64,000 nucleotides of DNA from Mycolicibacter icosiumassiliensis (GCF_900078685.2 NZ_LT546166.1:2200287-2264286), one strand, 5' to 3'. Shown: positions 36,608 to 46,121, counted from the stretch's first letter. Numbers and translations are program-made. The notes: a model not told the origin generated them from the letters alone.

Positions 36608-37122
36608 ACATCGACGATTGGGTCATCTCGTTGACGTTCGACGCCGACCCTGACCCCGACACGATGATCAGCTGGGAAGAGCAGCTGGAGGGCTTCGACG
36701 CCTCGGTGTCCCGGACGCCTGGGTATGGCATCGAAGTCACGGTGTACGCGCCAGGCCAACTGACCATGCCCGAGGCGGTCGCGAAGATGATGGACGAGAT
36801 CGGACATGTTCTTGAGCTGTCGGCGCCGATCGGCATGGAAGTGGTGACCGAGACCGAGTACGCGCGTCGGGCTCTGGCTCCGACCATGCCTGAGTTGATG
36901 TCGGCTGCAGAGATCGCTGAAGAGTTGGGGGTGTCGCGGCAGCGGGTGCATCAGCTGCGCGATAGTGCGGCGTTTCCAGCTCCGTTGGCGGATTTGCGGG
37001 GTGGTGCGGTCTGGGATGCTGCCGCGGTGCGGAAGTTCGATCAGGAGTGGGAGCGTAAGCCCGGGCGGCCCGCGGCGGCGCAGGCCGCTGCTGCGTGTAT
37101 GCCGGGCTTGGGGGCCAAGTAG
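36604..37122 (+). CDS. HTH partner protein of the HicA-like gene, candidate antitoxin/regulator
   Basis: 172 residues. The first ~90 alternate strands and helices (DDWVISLTFDADPD, GYGIEVTVYAPG, TMPEAVAKMMDEIGHVL, GMEVVTETEYARRA) like a ferredoxin-type fold. The C-terminal part has a helix-turn-helix, MSAAEIAEELGVSRQRVHQL, ending in VWDAAAVRKFDQEW. Overlapping start (GTGA) with the small upstream gene suggests a two-gene module in which this member binds DNA. Family not recognised. Confidence 0.55.
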   Translation: MNIDDWVISLTFDADPDPDTMISWEEQLEGFDASVSRTPGYGIEVTVYAPGQLTMPEAVAKMMDEIGHVLELSAPIGMEVVTETEYARRALAPTMPELMSAAEIAEELGVSRQRVHQLRDSAAFPAPLADLRGGAVWDAAAVRKFDQEWERKPGRPAAAQAAAACMPGLGAK

Positions 37123-37193
37123 CCCGCAGCAGGATTCGTGGTTGAGCCTGCGCTATGCATCAGCGACACGGTGTCAGCGGCTGTGCACAACGT

Positions 37194-37312
37194 TTGATCT
37201 GGGGACAACTGACCGCGCGGCAGCGGTTTTCGATGCGATCCGGCTCGACGCTGTCGGTGCGGTGACGCAACCTGACCGGCATGACAACCATGACTCGTGC
37301 CGAGTTGGGGGC
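37194..37312 (+). repeat. 118-bp direct repeat, copy B (native yraN upstream region)
   Basis: The intact copy, running from the yraN upstream region into its first codons. See copy A at 36009. Confidence 0.85.
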
Positions 37313-37649
37313 GCTGGGGGAACAGCTGGCCGTCGATCATCTGACCGGGCAGGGCTGGGCGATTCTGGCCCGCAACTGGCGCTGCCGCTACGGCGAACTG
37401 GACGTGATCGCTACGGATCCCGGCACGCGCACCGTGGTGTTCGTCGAGGTGAAAACCCGCAGCGGCGACGGCTTCGGCGGGCTGGCCTATGCGGTGCCCC
37501 CGGAGAAGGTACGCAGGTTGCGGCGGCTGGCCGGCGCGTGGCTCGTGGGCCAGCAGTCGCACTGGGACGAGGTCCGTCTCGATGTGATCGGGGTGCGGAT
37601 CGGGCGGTGCCGAATCCCGGAGATCACCCACCTGCAGGGGGTGGGCTGA
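37281..37649 (+). CDS. UPF0102/YraN family nuclease-like protein
   Basis: 122 residues, syntenic with Rv2898c. Endonuclease-like core: GELDVIA, VVFVEVKTRSGDGFG (E-x-K), and VRLDVIGV. Role unknown, possibly DNA repair or recombination with comM and dprA downstream. comM starts 1 nt after its stop. Confidence 0.92.
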   Translation: MTTMTRAELGALGEQLAVDHLTGQGWAILARNWRCRYGELDVIATDPGTRTVVFVEVKTRSGDGFGGLAYAVPPEKVRRLRRLAGAWLVGQQSHWDEVRLDVIGVRIGRCRIPEITHLQGVG

Positions 37650-37650
37650 C

Positions 37651-39162
37651 ATGGCTCTGGGCCGGGCGTTTTCGGTCGCGGTGCGCGGCCTCGACGGTTT
37701 GATCGTGGAGATCGAGGCCGACATCACCTCGGGGCTGCCCGGGGTGCATCTGGTCGGACTGCCCGACGCCGCCCTGCAAGAGTCCCGCGACCGGGTGCGG
37801 GCCGCGATCACCAACAGTGGACAGCATTGGCCCCAAGCCCGGCTGACCCTGGCGCTGTCACCGGCGACGCTGCCGAAGATGGGCTCGGTCTACGACATCG
37901 CGCTGGCCGCCGCAGTGCTCTCCGCGGACCGCAAAACACCGTGGTCCCGGCTGGAGAAGACCGTGCTGCTCGGGGAACTGGCCCTCGACGGGCGCGTGCG
38001 GCCGGTGCACGGGGTGCTGCCCGCGGTGTTGGCCGCCAAGAACGACGGCTGGACCGCCGCGGTGGTCCCGGTGGACAACCTCGCCGAAGCCAGCCTGGTG
38101 GACGGCATCGACGTCTACGGCGTGGCGACACTGGGGCAGTTGTACCGCTGGCTGGAGGGGGCGGCACGGCTGCAGGACCGGATCACCACGGTGGCTCCGG
38201 TGGTGGAGCCAGCCGCGGACCTGGCCGAGGTGGTGGGCCAGGCCCAGGCCCGGTTCGCTGTGGAGGTGGCTGCCGCCGGCTCACATCATCTGATGCTGAC
38301 CGGGCCGCCTGGGATCGGCAAAACCATGCTGGCCCAACGCCTTCCTGGGCTGCTGCCGGCGCTGACAGAAAGTGAGTCGATCGAGGTCACCGCCATCCAC
38401 TCGGTCGCAGGTCTGCTCTCGGGAAGCGCACCGCTGATCACCCGGCCACCCTTCATCGCACCGCACCACAGTTCCAGTGTCGCGGCGCTGGTCGGCGGCG
38501 GCTCCGGAATGGCGCGCCCGGGCGCGGTGAGCCGCGCGCACCGCGGGGTGTTGTTCCTCGACGAGTGCGCCGAGATCCGGGTCAGCGCGTTGGAGGCGCT
38601 ACGTACCCCGTTGGAAGACGGGGAGATCCGGTTGGCCCGCCGTGACGGGGTGGCCCGTTATCCGGCCCGCTTCCAGCTGGTCATGGCGGCCAACCCGTGC
38701 CCCTGCGCGCCGGCCGACCCGCGGGACTGCACGTGTAAGTCGATGGAGAAGCGGCGTTACCTCGGCCGATTGTCCGGGCCGTTGTTGGACCGGGTGGACC
38801 TGCGGGTGGAGATGCATCCGGTGCGGGCAGGCGCGTTTTCGGCCGCCGACGGCGAGTCGAGCGCAGTGGTGCGGTCCCGGGTCGCCAATGCGCGCGCCGC
38901 GGCGGCGAAACGCTGGGAGCCACACGGCTTTCACACCAATGCCGAGGTCAGCGGGGCGTTGTTGCGCCGCAAATTTCGGCTCGATACCGCTGCGATGGCG
39001 CCGCTACGCGCCGCGCTGGATCGTGGCCTGCTGTCGATCCGCGGCGCCAACCGCACACTGCGGGTCGCCTGGACACTGAGCGATCTGGCCGGGCGGAACT
39101 CTCCGGGCCTGGACGAGGTCGCTGCGGCGCTGAGTTTCCGGCAGCCCGGGACGTCCCGGTGA
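37651..39162 (+). CDS. comM: ComM/YifB family AAA+ ATPase (Mg-chelatase-like)
   Basis: 503 residues. N-terminal Lon-like fold (GLPGVHLVGLPDAALQESRDR), then AAA+ with Walker A TGPPGIGKTMLAQRLPGLLP, Walker B VLFLDECAE and the Cys-rich NPCPCAPADPRDCTC. ComM is a branch-migration helicase in natural transformation elsewhere. It overlaps dprA by 4 nt (GTGA). Confidence 0.94.
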   Translation: MALGRAFSVAVRGLDGLIVEIEADITSGLPGVHLVGLPDAALQESRDRVRAAITNSGQHWPQARLTLALSPATLPKMGSVYDIALAAAVLSADRKTPWSRLEKTVLLGELALDGRVRPVHGVLPAVLAAKNDGWTAAVVPVDNLAEASLVDGIDVYGVATLGQLYRWLEGAARLQDRITTVAPVVEPAADLAEVVGQAQARFAVEVAAAGSHHLMLTGPPGIGKTMLAQRLPGLLPALTESESIEVTAIHSVAGLLSGSAPLITRPPFIAPHHSSSVAALVGGGSGMARPGAVSRAHRGVLFLDECAEIRVSALEALRTPLEDGEIRLARRDGVARYPARFQLVMAANPCPCAPADPRDCTCKSMEKRRYLGRLSGPLLDRVDLRVEMHPVRAGAFSAADGESSAVVRSRVANARAAAAKRWEPHGFHTNAEVSGALLRRKFRLDTAAMAPLRAALDRGLLSIRGANRTLRVAWTLSDLAGRNSPGLDEVAAALSFRQPGTSR

Positions 39163-39900
39163 GCGCCGACCACGCGACGCTGCGAGCGTGGGCCTACCTA
39201 TCCCGGGTCGCTGAGCCACCACGCCCGGAGCTGGCTGCGCTGGTGGATCGGGTCGGTCCGGTGGAGGCGGCGGAACGGATTCGGCGCGGTGCCGTTGGCC
39301 CGGCGCTGGCCAAGCACACCGAGGCCCGACGAGACATCGATCTAGCCGCCGACGATCTGGAGCTGCTGGCCCGCCGCGGTGGTCGCCTGATCACGCCCGA
39401 CGACGACGAATGGCCGGTGCTGGCGTTCGCCGCATTCGGTGGCGCCGGCGCTGCGGACAAACCGGATTGCCGTCCACCGCTCGTGCTGTGGGCGCTGGGT
39501 CCAGCAGGCCTCGACGAAGTCGCGGAGCGGGCCACGGCGATTGTCGGAACCCGCGCCGCAACTGCCTACGGCGAGCTGGTGGCCGCGGACCTGGCCGCCG
39601 GGCTGGCCGAACGCGACGTGGCGGTGGGCTCCGGCGGCGCCTATGGCATCGATGGCGCGGCTCATCGCGCCGCGCTGGCCGCGGACGGCACCACCGTGGC
39701 GGTACTGGCCGGGGGCATCGACATCGCCTACCCGGCAGGCCATTCCGCGCTGCTGCATCGCGTGGGCGCCGGCGGCCTGCTCGTCACCGAGTACCCACCC
39801 GGGGTGCGCCCGGCCCGCTATCGATTCCTGATCCGCAACCGGCTGGTGGCGGCGCTGGCAGGAGTGACGGTGGTGGTGGAGGCGGGACTGCGCAGCGGCT
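39159..39900 (+). pseudogene. dprA: DprA, 5' fragment
   Basis: The first 247 codons of DprA (loads RecA on incoming single-stranded DNA): [74 protein letters not shown]. The match ends at LRSGS, then the frame enters lactate-monooxygenase DNA and ends as nonsense at 40085. The missing C-terminal part is at 41816-42184. Confidence 0.9.
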
Positions 39901-40525
39901 CGACACCTGGGTCCCGGGCTGGCGTCCCCGCGATCTGGCCACCTCGAACTTCCCGCAGCTGCGCGGGCACTGCCTGTCCAACTACTGGTCTGACCCGGTG
40001 TTTCGGGCGGGGCTGGCCGAGCCGCCCGAGGAGAATCCGCAAGCCGCCATATTGTCCTGGATCCAGACCTTCGGCAACCCGCTGACCTGGGATGACCTGC
40101 CGTGGCTACGGTCGTTGACCGACCTGCCGCTGATCGTCAAGGGCATCTGCCACCCCGACGACGTCCGGCGGGCCCGGGACGGCGGTGTCGACGGCATCTA
40201 CTGCTCCACGCACGGCGGTCGCCAGGCCAACGGCGGACTGCCGGCGCTGGACTGCCTGCCCGACGTGGTGGCGGCCGCCGACGGGATGCCGGTGCTGTTC
40301 GACTCGGGCATCCGCACCGGGGCCGACATCATCAAGGCTCTTGCGCTGGGCGCCACCGCGGTCGGTATCGGCCGGCCGTATGCCTACGGCCTGGCCCTGG
40401 GCGGAACCGCCGGGATCGTGCACGTGCTGCGCTCACTGCTGGCCGAAGCCGACCTCATCATGGCCGTCGACGGCTATCCGTCACGGCTTGATCTCACCCC
40501 GGAAACGGTGCGGCGCGTCACCTGA
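39899..40525 (+). pseudogene. Lactate 2-monooxygenase-like FMN enzyme, 3' fragment
   Basis: From [14 protein letters not shown] the frame follows the C-terminal third of an FMN-dependent alpha-hydroxyacid-oxidising enzyme: [13 protein letters not shown] (catalytic Lys), [16 protein letters not shown] (His-Gly-Gly-Arg), [26 protein letters not shown]. There is no start. The N-terminal piece is at 43686-44171. Junction with dprA lies at 39899-39903. Confidence 0.9.
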
Positions 40526-40557
40526 GCCCCCGGGCGCCGTCTGAGACGGTGGTCGGT

Positions 40558-41457
40558 GTGGACGCGATTCTCGACGAGTTCGACGACTACCTGGCTTTGG
40601 AGCGGGGCCGTTCCGACCACACCCGGCGCGCCTACTTCGGCGACCTGCGCTCGCTGTTCGGATTCCTTGCCGAGCAGGGGCATACCGGTATCGAAGGCCT
40701 GAGCCTTCCGCTGCTACGCAGCTGGCTGGCCACGCAGGCCGGCGCCGGCGCCGCGCGCAGCACCCTGGCGCGCCGCACCTCGACGGTCAAGACCTTCACC
40801 GCGTGGGCATGCCGGCGCGGGCTGCTGGCCTCGGATCCCGGCGCGCGCCTGCAACTGCCGAAGTCGCGCCGGACACTGCCGGCGGTACTGCGCCGAGACC
40901 AGGCACACGACGCGATGATTGCTGCCAAATCCGGTGCCCAGCAGAATGATCCGCTGGCCTTGCGGGACAGGCTGATCGCCGAGCTGCTGTACGCCACCGC
41001 GGTGCGGGTCAGCGAACTATGCGGTCTTGACATCGACGACATCGACAGCTCACGGCGGGTGTTGCGGGTGGTGGGCAAGGGCAATAAGCAACGCACGGTG
41101 CCGTTCGGAGAGCCGGCCGCCGACGCGCTGCAGGCCTGGCTCACCCGGGGGCGGCCGTCGCTGGCGACGCTGGAGTCCGGCCCGGCGCTGCTGCTGGGTG
41201 CTCGCGGCGGGCGCCTTGACCCGCGCCAGGCCCGCACCGTGGTGCACCAGACCGTCGCCGCGGTCGGGGGAGCACCGGATATGGGGCCGCACGGGCTGCG
41301 CCACACCGCCGCCACGCACCTGTTGGAGGGTGGGGCAGACCTGCGGATCGTGCAGGAGTTGCTCGGTCACTCCAGCCTGGCCACCACCCAGCTCTACACC
41401 CATGTCACCGTCGCCCGGCTGCGCGCCGTGCACGATCAGGCCCACCCGCGGGCGTGA
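40558..41457 (+). CDS. xerC: Tyrosine recombinase XerC
   Basis: 299-residue recombinase resolving chromosome dimers at dif with XerD. Catalytic set visible: R in [12 protein letters not shown] in GKGNKQR, HGLRH, then [13 protein letters not shown] with the Tyr nucleophile. GTG 40558 matches the start of mycobacterial XerC ([13 protein letters not shown]); the upstream GTG at 40549 adds three residues. Intact, but inside the rearranged block. Confidence 0.93.
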   Translation: MDAILDEFDDYLALERGRSDHTRRAYFGDLRSLFGFLAEQGHTGIEGLSLPLLRSWLATQAGAGAARSTLARRTSTVKTFTAWACRRGLLASDPGARLQLPKSRRTLPAVLRRDQAHDAMIAAKSGAQQNDPLALRDRLIAELLYATAVRVSELCGLDIDDIDSSRRVLRVVGKGNKQRTVPFGEPAADALQAWLTRGRPSLATLESGPALLLGARGGRLDPRQARTVVHQTVAAVGGAPDMGPHGLRHTAATHLLEGGADLRIVQELLGHSSLATTQLYTHVTVARLRAVHDQAHPRA

Positions 41458-41822
41458 GCGTGCGATCACAGCTCGAACTGCCGTCGGGACCGGTCTCCTA
41501 CCTCGACTTTCGTCCCGACAACCCGGCCGGGACCGTGGTGCTGCTACACGGCGGCGGCACGGACAGCGCCGAGTTGTCCTGGGGCGAGGTCGGACCACGC
41601 CTGGCTGCCGGCGGCTTCCGGGTCATCGCCCCCGATCACCCCGGCTGCGGTAAAAGCCCGCTACCTCCCTGGCGGGTGACCCAGCAGCGGCTGGTCGCCT
41701 ACGTGGGGGAGTTCATCGACGCGCTCGCACTGGACCACTACGCCATCGGCGGGTTGTCGCTGGGTGGGGCGCTGTCGATCGGACACGTGCTGGACCGGAC
41801 CGATCGGGTCCACGGCTGCTAG
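41454..41822 (+). pseudogene. Alpha/beta hydrolase, 5' fragment
   Basis: Overlaps xerC by GTGA. 122 codons with oxyanion HGGGTDSAELSW, DHPGCGKSP and the nucleophile elbow GGLSLGGALS. It ends DRVHGC then TAG at the junction with dprA DNA. The rest, with Asp and His of the triad, is at 44171-44677. Confidence 0.85.
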
Positions 41823-42184
41823 GCCGGCCGGTGGCGGCGGTTCCCGGGCCGGTCACCAGTGCGGCCTCGGCCGGCTGTCACGTGCTGCTGCGCGGCGGCG
41901 CCGAAGTGGTGACCCGGGTCGACGAAGTGATCGAGCTGGCCGGTCGGGTCGGGGAACTGGCGGTGGATCCGCCGCGGCCGGCCACCCCGCTGGACGGACT
42001 CAGTCTCGCCGAACGTCAGGTCTACGAAGCGCTGCCCGGTCGCGGCGTGGTGACCGTCGATCAGATCGCGGTGGCCTCCGGGCTGGCCCCGGCGCAGGTG
42101 TTCGGGCCGCTGGCCATGTTGGAAGTCGCCGGCCTGGTGGCGCGGCGCGACGGCAGCTGGGGGATAGTCCGGGCGAAGCGGTAG
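41816..42184 (+). pseudogene. dprA: DprA, 3' fragment
   Basis: LGRPVAAVPGPVTSAASAGCHVLLRGGA through a winged-helix domain (LPGRGVVTVDQIAVASGLAPAQVF) to a TAG at 42182. It is the exact continuation of the 39159-39900 fragment apart from about ten residues. No own start codon fits. Confidence 0.88.
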
Positions 42185-42672
42185 TGCCTGAGCCGCCGGA
42201 CGGGCCTACTCCAGTTGCGGCCGGCGGGGTTGGTGCCTCCGACTGGTTGCGGCTGCAGCGGCAAGCCCTGCTGGGCATCGAGACTCACGGTGAGGACCTG
42301 ACGCTGCGGGAAGTCGAGTTTGTCGAGAGCTTTCTCGCCGCTGGGCATCGGCTGGAGTGGATACCGCGCGACACGGTGACGTGCAAACCGACTAACGATT
42401 TCATCTGGCTCGACAACGATCGGCTGCTTGTCGAGTTGAAGACGACCGGCGCACGGTACGGGTCGATTCAGCGTCTTGTCCACAGATCGATTGTCAAAGC
42501 TAAGGCGCACGGTGTTGCGAAGGAGAATTTCATGATTGACATCGGCGGGCGACCGTTAGCGGCGAAACTGCGCCGTCAACTTGAGCAGTACAACAGGCGC
42601 AATACGCTGCATCCGGTTGCTCGGTTGTGGTTGATGGCTGCAGGAAATCTCGAAGAGATTGAACTGCGATAA
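42184..42672 (+). CDS. CdiA-C-like/EndoU-type putative nuclease
   Basis: 162 residues starting GTG within the TAGTG overlap with the dprA stop. The C-terminal half, NDFIWLDNDRLLVELKTTGARY (D ... ExK), IVKAKAHGVAKENFMIDIGG and ARLWLMAAG, resembles the nuclease domain of CdiA C-terminal toxins, a PD-(D/E)XK-like RNase. There is no signal or repeats, so it is a stand-alone domain. No immunity gene is recognised beside it. GC and codon use look slightly lower than neighbours, suggesting gain by transfer. Confidence 0.55.
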   Translation: MPEPPDGPTPVAAGGVGASDWLRLQRQALLGIETHGEDLTLREVEFVESFLAAGHRLEWIPRDTVTCKPTNDFIWLDNDRLLVELKTTGARYGSIQRLVHRSIVKAKAHGVAKENFMIDIGGRPLAAKLRRQLEQYNRRNTLHPVARLWLMAAGNLEEIELR

Positions 42673-42674
42673 GG

Positions 42675-42743
42675 GAGCAGGGCGTTGGCCCCGCGTTTTC
42701 TGACGGCCTGTTATTCCAAGGCTGGCACGGGAGCGCCCTGCTC
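42675..42743. repeat. Inverted repeat after the nuclease gene
   Basis: GAGCAGGGCG (42675-42684) and CGCCCTGCTC (42734-42743) form a 10-bp stem around a 49-nt loop, 2 nt after the nuclease stop. Possible terminator or RNA element. Confidence 0.5.
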
Positions 42744-42822
42744 TCGAGCCAGCTTACCAGCGATAAGTCGGCCGAGCGCGCCTCGTATAGTCGGCTAGGG
42801 CAGGGCGAAGACGGGAGACAGC

Positions 42823-43680
42823 GTGGCGGGACGACCGGTTCATACCTTCGAAGTTGTCCGCACCGAGCAGGTGTCGGCACACATGATTCGAGTAGTGTTG
42901 GGCGGCAACGGTTTCGACACGTTCAAGGCCAGCGATTTCACCGACTCGTACGTCAAGGTCATCTTCGTGCGCTACGACGTCGATGTCGCGGCGTTGCCGC
43001 AGCCGTTGACCCTGGACAGCTTCGACGGGCTGCCCGAGGAGCAACGTCCGGTGGTCCGCACCCTGACGGTGCGGCGCGCCGATCCGCTTGCCCGAGAGAT
43101 CGCCATCGACGTCTCCGTGCACGGTGACCACGGCGTTGTCGGACCGTGGGCCACCGGCGCCCAGCCCGGTCAGCCGGTCTATCTGATGGGTCCCGGCGGT
43201 GCGTATGCACCCGACCCTGATGCCGACTGGCACCTGCTGGCCGGTGACGAGAGCGCGCTGCCGGCGATCGCGGCCGCGCTGGAGGCCCTACCGGCCGAAG
43301 CCGTGGGCAAGGTGTTCCTCGAAGTCGCCGGGCCCGACGACGAGATCGCGCTGGAGGCGCCGGCCGGGGTCGAGCTGAACTGGCTGCACCGCGGGGGACG
43401 TGCCGACCTGGTGGGGCAGGAGCGCGCCGGCGACAACGCGCCTTTGATCGAGGCGGTCACCACCACCCTGTGGTTGCCGGGGCAGGTTCAGGTCTTCATC
43501 CACGGCGAGGCCCAGGCCGTCATGCACAACCTGCGGCCCTACATCCGCAAGGAGCGCGGCGTCGACGCCAAGTGGGCGTCGATCTCGGGTTACTGGCGGC
43601 GCGGCCGCACCGAAGAGACCTTCCGGCAGTGGAAAAAGGAACTCGCGGCCAAAGAAGCAGGCGAAGAGCAGGCAGGCTGA
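42823..43680 (+). CDS. viuB: Siderophore-interacting FAD-binding protein (ViuB-like)
   Basis: 285 residues of the SIP family, syntenic with Rv2895c. FAD-binding part: [12 protein letters not shown] and [17 protein letters not shown](P)H part: [20 protein letters not shown]; family end [18 protein letters not shown]. It reduces ferric-siderophore complexes to release iron in the cytoplasm. Confidence 0.92.
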   Translation: MAGRPVHTFEVVRTEQVSAHMIRVVLGGNGFDTFKASDFTDSYVKVIFVRYDVDVAALPQPLTLDSFDGLPEEQRPVVRTLTVRRADPLAREIAIDVSVHGDHGVVGPWATGAQPGQPVYLMGPGGAYAPDPDADWHLLAGDESALPAIAAALEALPAEAVGKVFLEVAGPDDEIALEAPAGVELNWLHRGGRADLVGQERAGDNAPLIEAVTTTLWLPGQVQVFIHGEAQAVMHNLRPYIRKERGVDAKWASISGYWRRGRTEETFRQWKKELAAKEAGEEQAG

Positions 43681-43685
43681 AGCCA

Positions 43686-44171
43686 ATGGCATTCGGGGAT
43701 TACCAGTTCGAGATCTACCTGCAGGGCCTGGCCGGGGTGGTGCCGTCGCTGCCGATGACCTACACCGAGTTGGAGGCCAAAGCCGCTGCGGCGCTGTCTC
43801 CCTCGGTGTGGTCCTATGTGGCCGGCGGCGCCGGTGACGAGCGCACTCAGCGGGCCAACGTCGCCGCCTTCGACGGCTGGGGTCTGATCCCGAGGATGTT
43901 CGTCGGCGCCGCCGAGCGCGACCTGTCGATCGAGATGTTCGGATTGCGGCTGCCCTCACCGGTCTTCATGGCGCCGATCGGCGTCATCGGGATCTGCGCC
44001 CAGGACGGACACGGCGACCTGGCCAGCGCTCGTGCCGCGGCGGCCACCGGAGTTCCGATGATGGTGTCCACCCTCACCGCCGACCCGCTGGAGAACGTCG
44101 CTGCCGAATTCGGTGACACACCAGGGTTTTTCCAGCTGTACACGCCCAAAGATCGGGAGCTGGCGGCCAGC
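43686..44171 (+). pseudogene. Lactate 2-monooxygenase-like FMN enzyme, 5' fragment
   Basis: ATG 6 nt after viuB gives [20 protein letters not shown], then [36 protein letters not shown] and [17 protein letters not shown]. It breaks off there and the frame ends in [10 protein letters not shown] at 44204. About 16 residues later the enzyme would resume at LDTWVPGW, which lies at 39899. Confidence 0.9.
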
Positions 44172-44677
44172 CCGCGGCACTGCTGTTGGACAGTTACGGG
44201 CTGATGCCGCGACTGGCCGGCGGCCGACAGGTGCTGGCCTGGGCGATGCTGCGCACCGGCGTGCTGGATGCCGCCACCCGCTGGATGGCGACCAACCGCA
44301 CCGCACTGACGTGGAGCCTCACATCGCTGATCCGCGATCCGGCGAGGCGCACCCCCGAACTGATCTCGGAGATCATCTCCGCCGCACGGCAACCCGGCCT
44401 GGCCGCCTTCGAGCAGTGGCAGCGCGACGAGATGTTGTGGAACCGGCTGAAAACCGACTACACGGCGCAGCTGGCGTCGTTTCCGCGGCCGGCGCTGATC
44501 ATCCACGGCGACAAGGACACCGGCGTGCCCCTTGCGCGTGCCCGCGCCGCCGCCGCGCTGATCCCGCACGCCGAACTGAAAGTCGTTGCCGGTGCCGGCC
44601 ATTGGGTCCAACGGGACCAGCCGGACGTCGTCGTCGCGGCCATGCTGGATTTCCTGCGCCGGCAGACCCGGGCTTAG
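44171..44677 (+). pseudogene. Alpha/beta hydrolase, 3' fragment
   Basis: [19 protein letters not shown] ... ALIIHGDKDTGVPLARARAA ... VVAGAGHWVQRDQPD: the cap, the triad Asp and the triad His of the hydrolase that starts at 41454. No proper start codon. Its TAG overlaps the stop of the convergent Uma2 gene. Confidence 0.85.
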
Positions 44678-45273
44678 CTCAACACGTTGCTGATCGCCGC
44701 GAGGTCGATGGTGAGCGGGAACGGCAGCTCGGCGGTGTAGGTAGTGGCCACCGCGCCGTCGTCGACGTAGCCGGTGGTGCCCTCGGCCTGATGGCAAGCC
44801 CGCAGACTCACCGCGCCGGCCGGTTCCAGGTCGACGATCCAGTAATAGGGGATTGCGGCGTCGGCGTATTCGGCCCGCTTGATCATGAAGTCGGTACGCC
44901 GCGACCCGGGCGAGACGATCTCGACGACCAGCAGGGTCTCCGCAGCCGCCAGCATGCCGCCTTCGGCATCCACGCGAATTACGGCAGACCGCTCGACCAC
45001 CACGAGATCTGGACGGCGTGACGTCCCTGGCCGATCGCCCCGATCCAGCTGCAAGTCGATATCGATGTCCTGAATCACCACGAAAGACGCCGGAAGCTGA
45101 GTCTTGAGCTGGTCACGCAGCACACCCGAAGCGAGCATGTGACGTGGTGACGGCGACGGCGACATGACGAGGTTGCCCTCCTGCAACTCCCAGCGGCACT
45201 GATCGTCCTCGCCAAGTTCGGCATACTCGGCGACGGTCAATAACCGGCCGGGAGGTTCGACCAGGGCTGTCAT
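44674..45273 (-). CDS. Uma2 family protein, second copy
   Basis: 199 residues from ATG 45273 (an upstream TTG at 45318 is less likely). [42 protein letters not shown] and IPYYWIVD are the same family blocks as in the 3631-4203 gene, with only moderate identity. It also ends tail to tail with the neighbour, stop codons overlapping in TTAG. Confidence 0.8.
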   Translation of the reverse strand: MTALVEPPGRLLTVAEYAELGEDDQCRWELQEGNLVMSPSPSPRHMLASGVLRDQLKTQLPASFVVIQDIDIDLQLDRGDRPGTSRRPDLVVVERSAVIRVDAEGGMLAAAETLLVVEIVSPGSRRTDFMIKRAEYADAAIPYYWIVDLEPAGAVSLRACHQAEGTTGYVDDGAVATTYTAELPFPLTIDLAAISNVLS

Positions 45274-45342
45274 CGCCAACTCGCTGTCCGGCGCATGCTG
45301 TCCAGTGTTGCACGGCAACTCCCAGCGCGTCTTCGTCAGAAG

Positions 45343-45828
45343 CTACCCGCCCAGCGGCTTGAGCCGGATCGGCGTCGAGGCCAGCAATCCCAACGGATCG
45401 ACATAGTCGGCCCGCGACGCCGGTCCCCACATCGCGCCCCAGTGCAGACAAGCCGCGCAGCCCGGATGGCCGGGCTCCAAGGCGCCGATCACCGATCCCG
45501 CGGCCACCAACTGACCGATCCGGACCGCCGCGGACACCGGCTGGTAGCTGGTGCGCAACCCGCCGGGATGGGCCAGTGACACCACCGGCTGCCCACCGGA
45601 ACGCCCGGCGAACACCACCGTGCCCGCACCGGCGGCGTACACCGGCTGGCCCGGCTCCCCGGCCAGGTCCACGCCCCGGTGGCCGCGCTGCCAATCCGGG
45701 CGCGGGGCATCGAATCGGCGCACCACCGCCGGGCGCGGCCGAAGCGGCCAATCCAGCCGAACCGTGTCGCCGTGCGCCGGCGCGGCCAGCAAAAGCGCTC
45801 CGACCAGCAACAACGTCGCGCACCGCAT
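45343..45828 (-). CDS. Secreted M23-family peptidase (Rv2891-like)
   Basis: 161 residues with an N-terminal signal peptide (CATLLLVGALLLAAPAHG). The LytM/M23 zinc site is visible as RGHRGVDLAG (HxxxD) and CLHWGAMWG (HxH-like, with W). Predicted to cut peptidoglycan cross-bridges or act as a scaffold. Syntenic with Rv2891 next to rpsB, divergent from it. Confidence 0.85.
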   Translation of the reverse strand: MRCATLLLVGALLLAAPAHGDTVRLDWPLRPRPAVVRRFDAPRPDWQRGHRGVDLAGEPGQPVYAAGAGTVVFAGRSGGQPVVSLAHPGGLRTSYQPVSAAVRIGQLVAAGSVIGALEPGHPGCAACLHWGAMWGPASRADYVDPLGLLASTPIRLKPLGG

Positions 45829-45956
45829 TGGCCCAGTTCACCTCGTGGCCCCGAATCGGGCCAGTCACCGCTGTGGACAAAGCACCTGGTTCATGGGGTG
45901 GTTCCAGCTTCGCCTCTCGTTCCTCGAGGCTTGCTAAACCACCCGCTCGAACCGTG

Positions 45957-46121
45957 TAAACTCATTTGCGCAGTTCGCTTATGCGGACTGACTTCGCGTG
46001 TCTGCACCACAACGCAGATGTCGGGTGGTCCCCACAGGGGTCCGGCATCTCAGCAGGCACCAGGGCCCGGCCTCACCCGACGCTGGGCGACAACCGACAA
46101 AAATTAAGGACATGGCTGACT
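45957..46121 (+). promoter_or_regulatory. rpsB promoter and leader
   Basis: TAAACT at 45957-45962 is a good TANNNT -10; TTGCTA at 45931 is a possible -35 with a long 20-nt spacer. The leader of about 155 nt to rpsB is GC-rich with a CCCCACAGGGG stem and ends with an AAGGA ribosome site. The rest of 45829-45956 shows no gene. Confidence 0.45.

Noticed and set aside
40558..41457. Tyrosine recombinase as evidence of a mobile element causing the block swap
   Set aside because: It is the core chromosomal xerC in its usual neighbourhood, and no att or dif-like repeats are seen at the three joins.
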